This document shows positions 11,847 to 21,239 of a stretch of 48,697 bases of DNA, one piece after another; the first letter of the stretch is position 1; every line of letters starts with the position of its first letter. Under the pieces are notes generated by a model, which was given only the letters and a program-made list of their open reading frames with translations, was not told where the DNA came from and searched no databases. The translations under genes and the position numbers were made by a program. This DNA is from Geosiphon pyriformis (Eukaryota > Glomeromycota > Glomeromycetes > Archaeosporales > Geosiphonaceae), in assembly GCA_016748015.1 (NCBI GenBank), contig JAAOMT010000590.1, positions 315,409 to 364,105 on the forward strand, read 5' to 3'.

Positions 11847-11965
11847 AGTTTGCCGAAATTTATAGAAATTTGCCGAAATAATTGATAGTTCACTGAAATA
11901 TCTAATAGTTCGCAGAAATAACTTGTAGTTTGCCAAAATGTATTTTTAGTTCAGTGAAATTGTAG
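11847..11965 (+). repeat. six ~20-bp direct repeats in U3 of the A LTR
   Basis: Six near-consecutive units with a core close to AGTTCGCCGAAAT recur every 20-21 bp. Individual units differ mainly at their CpG sites (CGCCG, TGCCG, CGCAG, TGCCA). The array is also in the 3' LTR at about 21463-21581, where several of the same CpGs have mutated differently. It lies about 50-160 bp upstream of the TATA-like box and is probably an enhancer array (inference). Confidence 0.65.
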
Positions 11966-12008
11966 AAAATAGCAAAGTTCAAGTTCATAGAATAGTGTTA
12001 CGACAAGT

Positions 12009-12018
12009 TATATAAAAG
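12009..12018 (+). promoter_or_regulatory. TATA-like promoter core of the A LTR
   Basis: TATATAAAAG lies downstream of the U3 repeat array and upstream of a pyrimidine-rich stretch. The 3' LTR copy reads TGTATAAAAG. The position fits a core promoter defining the U3/R border. Confidence 0.5.
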
Positions 12019-12612
12019 AAGAGCTTCTCTCTTCGAGAAAATATATCTTACTTTAGTTTTATCACTTAGAACCATTCCTACACACACAAAAAGAAATAAA
12101 TATCAAATAATTTGAAAAACCAAATTTTTTAATTATTTGCACTTGGAAAATCCCCAAGAACCCAACTAACATTTTGAAATTGATTAGCTACCAACTTCAG
12201 TAAACTGTTAATGACTCCAGGCCTGAATTGAAAACGTTTCCCTTGACAGAATTTCATTTCTTTTACATCTTTTTATTTTTTTTCTTTTATTTTCTTACTA
12301 TAATCATTAGGGTAGTCTACAGACAAGATTTTTGTAGAAGAGTTGACTTTCACAGCAAAGTAACTATACATTTTAGTGAGCTTTTAGACGAGCAATTCCT
12401 GGGAAAGAATTGACATTTACTACAACGTAACTACATAAAGTAACTGGCACAGAATTGGCCATTCCACTTATAAGCCCAGCAATTCAAATTATAGGAGATA
12501 ATTTGAAGATAAATTCAGTTACTGGAGGTTCAACCACATCCAGAAAATGTGAATTCACAGCAAACAAGCATCAACAACATTTAAGAAAAGAGACCAAAAA
12601 CCTCTAGTAACA

Positions 12613-12630
12613 TTTGGTGCTCTCCCACGG
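12613..12630 (+). other. primer-binding site of element A
   Basis: TTTGGTGCTCTCCCACGG follows the 5' LTR directly. It carries TGG, the complement of tRNA CCA, two bases after the LTR end. Elements B and E have versions of the same sequence. The tRNA was not identified; the primer would need a 3' end of GAGAGCACCA. Confidence 0.6.
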
Positions 12631-12657
12631 AAATAACACAGCAACAACAAATTCAAA

Positions 12658-14469
12658 GTGGCGACTGCCTCAGACATCACAACCTTAGAGTACTATCAAT
12701 CGATTTACACACACTGCAAACAACAATTTGAAATACGCGATGGAATCATAGCTTTCAAGAAAACACTTTTTCAATACATCGAAAATCGAATCAACAACTA
12801 CCTCTTTGGAAACTATAATATTACAACAGTTAAAAGAGATCTTATTGAGAACATACTATACTATTCCAACACTGAATCAGAAAACATTAGTACTGAAGCT
12901 TGCGCTACTTATTTTAAAGAACTTGATTATAATATTATTCAATTCTGTGAAGAAAAATATTCTGCAAACACACAATTTGTCTTTGAACTCGAATCTGAAA
13001 CTGAAACCAGTAGCAACAAAAGACAAAGAGATAACTGACCTGTTCACACAACACCCAATACTCCCAAAATATCATTCAAACATTTACAAACACCTGAACA
13101 AGGAACCAGTTCAAAACTTCCACTTACTATCACACCTTTTTCAGCTTCACTTGCACAAGCACAAACACCTAATTCACCCTTAAATCGATTTGCAAGACCA
13201 GAAGATTTTACATTACTCAGAAGTCCCACTAGACAACAAGAACCCCTTCAAACTAGTTCCAATCTCCTTGATTTTCTAACTGAAAATCAAAGTGAACACT
13301 CTGAGACAGCAGCAAACAAAGAAAACAACTCTGAAATAACTGAAAAAGAATCAATAGACAGTGAAAAGGAAGAAGACGAAATGACAACATACATCGCAAA
13401 AATCCCTGAATTCAGTGGAGAAGATATTGAGACCAGTCCCCAAGAATGGCTCAACCAAGTTACTAAAGCTGGAGATGCAAATGGATGGAATGCTGCCAGA
13501 ATGTTAAGAACAATTCCCTACTTTCTCAAAAGAACAGCAGGAGAATGGTTTGAAAACTTGGCCACCCCATTTAATGATTAGAATGCTTTCAAAGCAGCCT
13601 TTCTTGAACAGTTCACCGACAATAACACCTCCATCACTCTTCGCAATTGTTTTCGAAATATCAAACAAAAACTCTTCAAATCTGTTATGACTTATATTGG
13701 GAAATTCAACAAACTTCTCAGACGAATTCGCCAACTCGAGACAAATGATTATTATTCTGATGCTCAAATTTTGGATCAATTTATCACTAGTCTAAAAAAT
13801 AAACTAATTAAAAAGATTTGCTCACATGTGCCAGAAGATTTAAACTCTGTCATACAGCATGCGAAAAGATACGAAATGGCCATAGAAGAGGCCAACCGCA
13901 CAAAACTTGTAAATTTGGCAATTGGAGAAACCAGTTCAGCAGCCAAGGAAAAAATTGACCAACTCACAAAGAAGGTTGAAAACTATTTCACCAATCAACA
14001 ACAACAGCAACCCCAAAGATATCAACCACCCCAAAGATGAAATCAAAATAACTTTGCACCACTTTCCAATAACCAGCCTCAGAATTGCCATTACTGTAGA
14101 ATCTCTGGCCACTGGAAAAGAGATTGCAGAAAGCTACAACAAGACCAACAAAATAGAAGTAATCAACATTACCCTTCACCACAGCAATCTTATTATTAAC
14201 CGCCACCACCAGCTTACTATCCATCAAGACCTCAATACCAAAATAACTATCATTAGCCCACTCCACAGCCAATCCCACAGCAATACCAACAACCGTTCAC
14301 ACAACATTATCAAGTATCTGCTTGAAGACTGCTTACACAAAATCAATTCACACCACAAAACCGATACCAAGCAAACAACAATAGAATTAGTTCGAACAAC
14401 CAATTGGTTCCCTGAAATACCACTCAACCAAGACCCAACTACTACCACACTCAATCCAGTTATTTAACA
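12658..14469 (+). pseudogene. gag of element A (N-terminal domain, capsid, zinc knuckle)
   Basis: One frame runs through the whole region. The first part (from GTG at 12658, perhaps a mutated ATG, or a start slightly upstream) ends at TGA 13036. An acidic, low-complexity linker follows. The capsid (Retrotrans_gag-like) starts near MTTYIAKIPEFSGED (13381) and carries a TAG at 13579 where capsids have Trp (ND-stop-NAFKAAFLEQF). The segment 13687-14040 ends in a Gln-rich tail. The zinc knuckle CHYCRISGHWKRDC is at 14086-14127, intact. A Gln/Pro/Tyr-rich segment with further stops leads into the protease. The ancestral gene looks uninterrupted. Confidence 0.85.
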
Positions 14470-15216
14470 ATGCCGGAAGAACAGGATTTTCACTATACTG
14501 CACTCTCGGAAGGTAGAGCTGCAACACAACAACAAAACCCTTCCTATACTCCCACCACAATTCCACCAGCCAGAATCGCTGAAAACGCTAACCTTTCAGA
14601 TATATTCCCTTTTGAATTCAAAGCAAATGAGTCACCATTTCTGCTTAGCAATGCAGCCACCAATGAACAAAAAGCAATCATGGTCATATACACTGAAGCC
14701 AAAGTCAAAGGAAAGACAATTTGCTTGATCCTAGACAGTGGATCTGCTGGAAGCATTATCACTTACCAGTTAATGCAACAGTTGAAAAGAAATGTCAACC
14801 AACCAGCTCAAACAGTAATTGTCACTGCTGATGGCATGAAAAAGACCCCAGTAGGAGAAATTGACAATTTTCTGTTCACTCTTGATGGAATCACTATTCC
14901 AGTCAAAGTTCTTGTAATGAACGCACCCCAATACCAAGCTCTCGTCGGAAATGATTGGCTTCAAAAAGCCAATACTAATCTGAATTGGGAAACACAAGAG
15001 TTAATAATCTCCTACCAAGGACAACACGCCTGGGTACCTGCCATTTGTAGTACATTCAACAAACACTCTGAAAAAGCCCCGGCTTTTGAATTTGAACCAG
15101 AAGAGGAAAAACCCCTCATTGAAACATTCATGGCTCTTGGATCAACATCCAACTGGGCCGAGGAAACAGAACAAGAACATTTTACCGCACACTTTGAACC
15201 TAAAACCTCTGGATAG
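14470..15216 (+). CDS. aspartic protease region of element A
   Basis: This is an open stretch of 248 codons in the gag frame. The retropepsin core runs from about residue 70: MVIYTEAKVKGKTICLILDSG with catalytic DSG (Asp codon 14734-14736), then SAGSIITYQLMQQL, a VTADG flap-like region, and YQALVGNDWL near residue 155, matching the usual retropepsin C-terminal block. It cleaves the Gag-Pol precursor. It is one of the least damaged parts of A, closed by TAG at 15214. The tail after about residue 190 is acidic and not recognised. The ATG is only the first Met after an upstream stop, so the real protein was part of the polyprotein. Confidence 0.85.
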   Translation: MPEEQDFHYTALSEGRAATQQQNPSYTPTTIPPARIAENANLSDIFPFEFKANESPFLLSNAATNEQKAIMVIYTEAKVKGKTICLILDSGSAGSIITYQLMQQLKRNVNQPAQTVIVTADGMKKTPVGEIDNFLFTLDGITIPVKVLVMNAPQYQALVGNDWLQKANTNLNWETQELIISYQGQHAWVPAICSTFNKHSEKAPAFEFEPEEEKPLIETFMALGSTSNWAEETEQEHFTAHFEPKTSG

Positions 15217-15942
15217 AATATACCTTACTTAAAACCCAAACCAAGAAAACAACGTTCCTATATTCCCCTTAAATGTAAGGACTGCCACAAGAAACTATTG
15301 TCAATGGGAGCCTGCATTTTACCTGAAGAAAAATATAAAAATCATACTTGTTATTACTACAAGGCTTGCCACAAAGAACAATAGGGCCATCTAATAAAAA
15401 GAAGCAGAAAATGGGACAACACCCCTTGTTTGACTTGTGGAGATATGCTACCAGAAGAATGCAATTGGATTGATGTAGCCATGAGAGGAGGAGTCTGCGA
15501 TCAGATCTGCCAATATGCTTTATCAATTTCAGAAAAAGTAAAAAGAGGAACACTCTTTAATGCAGCATACAACAGTGCTTTCAACAAACTTTATCACTAC
15601 CCCCATAATGCCGAAATGATTTTTGACCTAGCAATGGCATTAATTAATAGAGCTACTAAAGAAGATGTTCGCCAAATGAAGGAAGCAGAATACATTGAAT
15701 ACACCATGGAATTAACTGGATTCGATTACGAAGATAAAGTAGAAGTCTACTACCAAATCACAAGTCACACCTATCCAACCCAAGAAGCTCAAATTCAATG
15801 ATTAGAGCAAATAAACATTAAGCTATGTGAAGAATGTATTATGCCTTGTGATGAACAGTGGTGTCCTGAATGCTACGCTCTTAGCATTCCCTTGTCCAGC
15901 AAAAATAATAAATACGAAATTGAATTTGGAGAACTTGAAGTG
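15217..15942 (+). pseudogene. cysteine-rich module between protease and dUTPase, element A
   Basis: In the same frame, with TAG at about 15382 and TGA at 15799. It has several Cys pairs: CKDCHKK, a Cys/His/Tyr-rich stretch, CLTCGDMLPEEC near 15435, CDQICQYALSIS, then an alpha-helical-looking stretch (NAEMIFDLAMALINRATKED). Near 15828 is LCEECIMPCDEQWCPECYA, two CxxC pairs nine residues apart, as in a zinc ribbon. Element B has the same series at 8690-9497. I do not recognise the family. A nucleic-acid or partner-binding role is possible, but this is only inferred from the zinc-ligand pattern. Confidence 0.65.
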
Positions 15943-16833
15943 ACAGAAGAAATTGAGACAACACCCATCTATCTCATTGAAAATCAGCCTGCTTTACAAC
16001 TCAAATATTTTAACAACAATGGACAAGGAATAAAACCAGAAAAAGCCCACAAGATCAATGCTGGATATGATCTAAGATATCCAGGAAAAGATACTCTTAC
16101 TCTCAAACCCAAATCTCTCACAAAAATCAACCTCAAAATTGTCCTCGAAATCCCACCAGGAGCAATGGTTCAAATTGCTTCTCGATCATCTTTGGCAAGC
16201 AAAGGAATCAATGTTAGAGGAGGAATCATCAATGCTGGATACACAGGAGACATCACAGTCATGTTACAAAATGAAACTGATAAACCTTTCAAAATTGAAT
16301 ATGCTGAAAAAATTGCTCAAGCTATCTATCTACCCTTAATCAACATTTCGGGTTTACAATTAGTTAATCAAAGAGAACAGTTGGGAAAAAGCGAAAGAGA
16401 AACACAAGGTTTTGGTTCAACTGGACATTTCACAGTTCCAGTAAACATAGCTCTCAATGAACAGAAAGAATCTCACCAGATTTTACAACTTCCACAACCA
16501 ATTACCATTTCACCCTTTGGAGAACACCCTGAAATTTACATTTGTGAAAAGCCAACAACCACACAACAAATTTTTGAATCAAACGAACAAATCTGCTTGA
16601 AACATAAAATTTCGATCCCAAACATTTATATTCCAGAAGGAACAAAGAAAGTCTGAGTTACTTTTTACAATCCCAACAATTATCCCATAGTTTTATTAAA
16701 TAACTTAGAAATTGGAATCATTTACAGTAACATCTTTCAACAAGAATTACCCCAAACAGTCCTTGATTTTTCTGAAATTATTGGACATTTACTACCAAAA
16801 ATCAATCCAAACCCCAGCTCTGAAAACTACCAT
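15943..16833 (+). CDS. dUTPase domain of element A and linker
   Basis: Open from 15841 to TGA at 16654, then the frame continues to 16833. All five trimeric dUTPase motifs are visible: motif 1 AGYDLRYP (16060), motif 2 ASRSSLASKGI (about 16178), motif 3 GGIINAGYTGDITV with the Asp-equivalent replaced by Asn-Ala (about 16216), motif 4 KIAQAIYLPL, motif 5 QGFGSTGHF (about 16405). The enzyme would convert dUTP to dUMP, keeping uracil out of the cDNA. A conserved-looking linker (VTFYNPNNYP) follows. Placement between protease and RT differs from the lentiviral location after RNase H. No stop falls within the five motifs. The solo LTR C interrupts at 16834. Confidence 0.88.
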
Positions 16834-17558
16834 TGTTACGGTTTAAGAATTTAGCAAAAAGAATCATAAAAATAATACAAACTATTCAATCATAATATAG
16901 CACAGTAATAATCTTAGAAAGATAATGATTAACATAGTAGCAAACACCATCTCGCGATAGTGGCAAGCACCAGTTCACAATAGCAGCCAACACCAACTGG
17001 TGATAGCAGCAAGCNNNNNNNNNNNNNNNNNNNNNNNNNNNNNNNNNNNNNNNNNNNNNNNNNNNNNNNNNNNNNNNNNNNNNNNNNNNNNNNNNNNNNN
17101 NNNNNNNNNNNNNNNNNNNNNNNNNNNNNNNNNNNNNNNNNNNTTATTGAATGAAACTATCATTCATCAACTGAATCCCTTGGAAGAATAATCCTTGATC
17201 AAAATTATTCACGTTGTTACTAATTGATAAAAGCTTTATTGTGAGAATTAGAAAAGCGCTAAAGACCATTAACATTCTGTGTTTCTAGATTAGAGAAACA
17301 CATTAGGCAATTGCAAGGATAGCCTCAGAGAAGACCCCAGACAGTGGGTAGATTTCAGTTCAGCCTCTGAGAAGGAGTACATAAACACACATAACAATCA
17401 AGAATTAAAGAATAACTTACATCGCAACAGTAAAAAGAAAGCCTTCAGTGTAACAGTGACATTATCACACAAATAGAATTGAGGAACTCACGAAAGACTG
17501 ATTGCAATTAAAGCGGGATATCAGCAATTAAATATAACAAGAAAACCATCCCATAACA
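16834..17558 (+). repeat. solo LTR C, F family, inserted in element A
   Basis: It starts TGTTACGG and ends CCATAACA, and aligns without indels to the F LTR on both sides of the N run. It is flanked by CCAT on both sides (16830-16833 and 17559-17562), a 4-bp target duplication. No internal sequence is present, so it is a solo LTR left by recombination, unless the Ns hide more. Removing it joins ENYH to VIMEKL in frame 1 of the A polyprotein. Confidence 0.9.
17015..17143. other. assembly gap (129 N) inside solo LTR C
   Basis: The gap lies within a repeat present several times in the window. Alignment with the F LTR places the last base before the gap at F position 228 and the first base after it at 502, so about 273 bases are missing rather than 129. 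Any frames drawn through the Ns are artefacts. Confidence 0.9.
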
Positions 17559-17562
17559 CCAT

Positions 17563-18585
17563 GTTATCATGGAAAAACTATCTCGAATCAATATGGAACA
17601 ACTTGAACCACAACAACAGACCCAGCTCAAAGAACTAATTGCAGAATTTGCTGATATCTTCACTGAAAACAACAATGACTTAGAAAGAACCGATTTGGTC
17701 CAACACCAAATTTATACAGAAGATGCCAAACCAAGAAGACAACAAGCATATTGAGTTGCTCCAGAAAGCCACCAATTTATCCGAAAAGAAGTACAATAGA
17801 TGCTTAACAATGGGCTTATCCAATTATCAATGAGTCCATAGGCCTTACCAGTGGTCTTAGTTAAAAAGAAGAATGGAAAGATATGATTTTGTGTTGATTA
17901 TTGACAACTTAACAGTGTCACCATTGGGGATGCTTACCCTCTTCTGCGAATTGATGACATGTTAGATGCCCTTGGAAAATCTAAATACTTTCAACATTAG
18001 ACCTAGAAAGTGGATACTGGCAAGTTGCCATGGATCCCAAAGACTGCCCCAAAACAGCATTCACAACACAAGGAGGAAACTACGAATTCAATGTAATGCC
18101 CTTTGAATTATGCAATACGCCAGCAACATTTCAAAGACTCATGAATGTTGTATATGCTGGACTCTTTTGGAAATCAGTAGTTGTCTATCTTGATGACACT
18201 GATGTTTATTCCCCATCTTTTGGACTTCATTTAATTCATCTGTGAAAAGTTTTTCAATGATTACATAGAGTAGGATTAAAACTAAATATTGAAAAATGCC
18301 ATTTTGGAAAAACAAGTTTGGCCTTTCTTGGTCACATAGTTAGTGAAGAAGGAGTCAAACCAGATCCAGGAAAAATCAGTGCTGTTAAGAACTTCAAAGT
18401 TCTATGAAATACTACAGAACTAAGAGGATTTATAGGATTAGCATCCTACTATCGGAAGTTTATCAAAGGATTCTCGGAAATTGCAAAACCTTTCAACTAG
18501 CTCACCACCAAAAACATGGAATACAAATAGACTACTGAACACCAAAAAGCTTTTGAAATTCTCAAGAAAAAACTGACAACAGCCC
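17563..18585 (+). pseudogene. reverse transcriptase of element A
   Basis: The frame opens with MEKLSRINMEQLEPQQQTQL and DLVQHQIYTEDAKPRRQQAY, a Ty3-type RT start. FCVDY, STLDLESGYWQVAMD, FNVMPFELCNTPATFQRLMN and KPDPGKISAVKNF follow. The catalytic YLDD is intact at 18186-18197. Damage: several TGA/TAG codons (first at 17752) and a one-base loss around 17988-17991, where the frame moves from 1 to 3. The enzyme would copy the genomic RNA into cDNA. The catalytic core survives, but the gene cannot be read through. Confidence 0.9.
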
Positions 18586-19020
18586 CAATTCTCGCCTACC
18601 TGGATTTCAGCAACCAATTTTGACTAGCTACAGATGCTTCATATACTGCCTTTGGTGCCATCTTATCACAACTAGATGACAATGGAAATGAGCGAGTAAT
18701 TGTTTATGCTAGTAAAACATTAAAACCAGTTGAGAAAAACTACCCTGCCACAGAACTAGAAACAGCAGCTGTAATTTGGGCCCTACACCACTTTAATCTT
18801 TATCTCAGGCTTAAAGAATTTGATATTATCACTGATAATATTGGACTCAAATGGCTTCAGAACAAAAATACTCAGCTAAATGCAAAACAAATCTAATGGA
18901 CAGGATTTCTAGCAAATTATCAATACATAGTACATCACAAACCAGGAAAACTCCACACCAATGTTGACTGTTTCTTCAGAATGAGACAAAATTAGAAAAC
19001 AAAAACCAACACTCAACTTA
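18586..19020 (+). pseudogene. RNase H of element A
   Basis: LATDASYTAFGAILSQ, then RVIVYASKTLKPVEKNYPATELETAAVIWALHHF, then FDIITDNIGLKWLQNKN. The three carboxylates expected for Ty3 RNase H are in place (TDAS, ATELE, ITDN), although the usual TDH reads TDN. It degrades the RNA strand of the hybrid. The frame contains a TGA in front of LATDAS and a TAA near 18895. The frame returns from 3 to 1 between here and the integrase, so a compensating indel lies at about 18990-19045. Confidence 0.85.
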
Positions 19021-19044
19021 ACCAACCAAAAGAGCCAACAAACA

Positions 19045-20430
19045 ATGAATTCAGAAAACTACAACAATCTCAAACAATATTTGGAAACATTAACAATTCC
19101 AACAGATTGGTCTCCAGATAAAAAACATCAACTACAACAACAAGCCAAACAATATTTTCTACACAATAACATTATTTATCATCGAAATTTCAAAAACCCA
19201 GACAAACCACTCAGACTAATACAAGAACAGGAAAAAGAGACCATATTATACAACATGCACTTAGATCCTTCATCAGCACACTTCAGAAAAGATAGCACCA
19301 CTCAAAGAACACTAGAATACTACTTTTGGCCTTAAATAAGGAAAGACATTCATGAATATGTCGAATCTTGTGATAGTTGTCAAAGAAGAGGAAGAACACG
19401 CCCTACTAAACCATTAAATTCAATCAAAGTTGGACAACCCTTTGACCAAGTTGGTATCAATTTAGTCAGACCATTATCTATTACCACTCAAGGAAACCGT
19501 TATATTGCAGTAGCTGTAGACTATCTTACTAAATGGTCCGAAGCCAGAACCATTCAATGAGCAGATGCGAAATCAGTAGCAAATTTTATCTATGAAAACA
19601 TCATTTGTAGACATGGATGTCCAATTGAACTTTTATCTGATCAGGAGACATATTTTGTGAACAACCTAATACAAAAAATTTGCAAACAATTCAATGTCAA
19701 AAGACCTCTGTCTTCACCCTATCATCCACAAACAAATGGACTTGTGGAACGTTTTAACAGAACATTGTGTGAGTTATTAGCCAAAGTCTCAACCAATTTT
19801 GAGCAAGAATGAGATATTTTTATTCCATTAGTGTTACTAGCATATAGAACACTAAAACAAGATACCACAAAGCACATACCATTTGATTTAACTTACAGAA
19901 GGACAGCAATGCTACCAATTAAGTTTACAGTGGAAACATACTCAGCACAACCAATCAATAAAAACAATTTTCAGGAAACACTTTAATGAAGAGCTTACAC
20001 TCTGCTTAGCATGTTGGAAGAAAAACGACAAATAGCAGCCACCCATATTGAAAACTCCCAAGCTTGACAAAAAAAACGGCATGATAACAAATTGCCTCCA
20101 GTTACCAATAAATTTAAAATCGGAAACAAAGTTTTCTTACACAAAACTAAAGCTGAAAAACAATGGAGTGAGAAATTTGAAAATAAATGGGATGGACCAT
20201 TTTTTATTCATGAAGTTTTAAACAATGGATCATACAAGCTAAGACTTGATGACAAAATTCTAGCAAAAGTTGCACATGGAGATCGTTTGAAACACTATAA
20301 TTCCAGAAACAATCTTGAACTATTAATTCCACAAATTGGTACACATTCTCTTTTAATCAATTCCGAAGACATTCCCTGAAATTTAGAACCAGTAGTTGTT
20401 ATTGAACAGCCTCCCAACTTGAACACTTAA
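19045..20430 (+). pseudogene. integrase of element A with GPY/F-like C-terminus
   Basis: A zinc-binding HHCC domain is present (HLDPSSAH, then CDSCQRRG near 19370). In the catalytic core the first Asp is Asn (VGINLVRPL, codon 19459-19461), while LLSDQ (19639) and NGLVERFNRT with its Glu (19747) remain. TTKHIPFDLTYRR follows. The C-terminus has KWDGPFFIHEVLNNGSYKL, a GPY/F-type module; no chromodomain follows. Stops occur at about 19558, 19810 and 19986. The protein inserts the cDNA into target DNA; the TSDs in the window imply a 4-bp stagger. The D-to-N change and the stops mean this copy cannot act. Confidence 0.9.
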
Positions 20431-20551
20431 TTTAAATTTATTATTATAGTTATCTTCTTATAATTTAGAAACAATCTCACAAAAACAAAACAAAAATAAC
20501 ATAAAAACCCATACACCAAAAATAATTTTCTTTTATTTTAAATTGCTTATA

Positions 20552-21228
20552 ATGACTATTCCTCAAAACATTCAACAATTATCTCAAAAACTAATGTTAG
20601 CTTTAAAAACAATACCCGAATTATCTATTACTGTTATTGGAAATTATATTAATTATACCCAAACAGAAGTAGTTACAAATTTAGCCCCAAATTCACGAAA
20701 ATATCACCTGTATAAAAAGAACACAAAAAGTTATACTGGAATTCACCTGCCAGAACTTTTAAAGCTTGCTTTAAGAGAAAATCTAATGCTCACTCTGATT
20801 AGTATTCCACCAAATGCTACAATTTAACAAAGACTTCAACTGTGTTTCAATAAGGAAAACACTGAATATCCTCCAATCTATAGATATTTTCACATTGGAA
20901 AAACACTCTACAAACAGAAACTGGAACTTACAACAGCAAACCTCACAAAAGAAGCTATTCAGAAACAACTCCACAATAAATTCAAGACAACAGCTGGATC
21001 AACAAACAGTCGCTACAGGCTCAGAGCTGTTCTTAGACTTTATAACCTATTCTACACCTGTAAAAACGTACTACAAAACCCAATATTTCAACCTTTGAAG
21101 ATTCAATACATTGGAAAGCTCACAGAACTGAAATTTCAACATTTTTCAGACCAAATTTCTTCAATAATTTTGGATTATTATCTGGAAATAACAAACAGTA
21201 CTTGGACTTTGATGGAGCTCAGTCTTGA
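20552..21228 (+). pseudogene. ORF3 of element A, downstream of integrase
   Basis: An ATG at 20552 opens frame 2 about 120 bp after pol ends: MTIPQNIQQLSQKLMLALK and HLYKKNTKSYTGIHLPELL, a TAA at 20825 (probably a former CAA), then YPPIYRYFHIGKTLYKQKLEL and SRYRLRAVLRLYNLFYTC. Near 21065 the better frame becomes 1 (TFEDSIHWKAHRTEIS, then FGLLSGNNKQYLDFDGAQS and TGA at 21226), suggesting one frameshift. The original protein would be about 225 residues. I see no signal peptide or membrane segment, so it is not an obvious envelope. I do not recognise it. Elements F and B keep the same C-terminal end at the same place. Confidence 0.6.
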
Positions 21229-21239
21229 GAAAAAAATTA
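21227..21239 (+). other. polypurine tract of element A
   Basis: GAGAAAAAAATTA lies between the ORF3 stop and the TGTTAC of the 3' LTR. It overlaps the stop codon of ORF3, as in element F. Confidence 0.6.

Larger units (their letters stand above)
11628..12612 (+). repeat. 5' LTR of element A (985 bp)
   Basis: It begins TGTTACCAGA and ends TAGTAACA, the same 6-bp inverted ends as the F family, but the interior is unrelated in sequence. It matches 21240-22228 throughout. A small frame inside it (12228-12413), repeated in the other LTR (21844-22029), is a by-product of LTR duplication and not a gene. Confidence 0.95.

Noticed and set aside
12228-12413. A 61-codon ORF repeated at 21844-22029 as a conserved small gene.
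   Set aside because: Both copies lie inside the two LTRs of element A and are identical by descent from LTR duplication. The product is a low-complexity Phe-rich peptide.
13044-14997. Minus-strand ORFs opposite the gag and protease of element A.
   Set aside because: They are antisense shadows of the gag-protease frame, with no family resemblance of their own.
15841-16656. A viral dUTPase gene or an integrated lentivirus or DNA virus.
   Set aside because: The domain lies in the same frame as a Ty3-type protease and RT, between LTRs with TGTTAC ends, and a relative (B) has it in the same place. There is no envelope or other viral gene.
16975-17191. ORFs on both strands running through the N block.
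   Set aside because: They consist mostly of undetermined residues and sit inside a solo LTR.
17563-20430. A variant genetic code (TGA as Trp), because several TGA codons fall at Trp positions in A and D3.
   Set aside because: TGA also replaces Arg, and TAG/TAA replace Gln and Trp in the same frames. All are explained by C-to-T or G-to-A decay.
20092-20430. A chromodomain at the integrase C-terminus.
   Set aside because: The segment fits the GPY/F module and then a short unrecognised tail; the aromatic-cage pattern is not visible.
20552-21228. ORF3 as an envelope glycoprotein.
   Set aside because: No signal peptide, no hydrophobic transmembrane segment and no Cys pattern of a surface protein.
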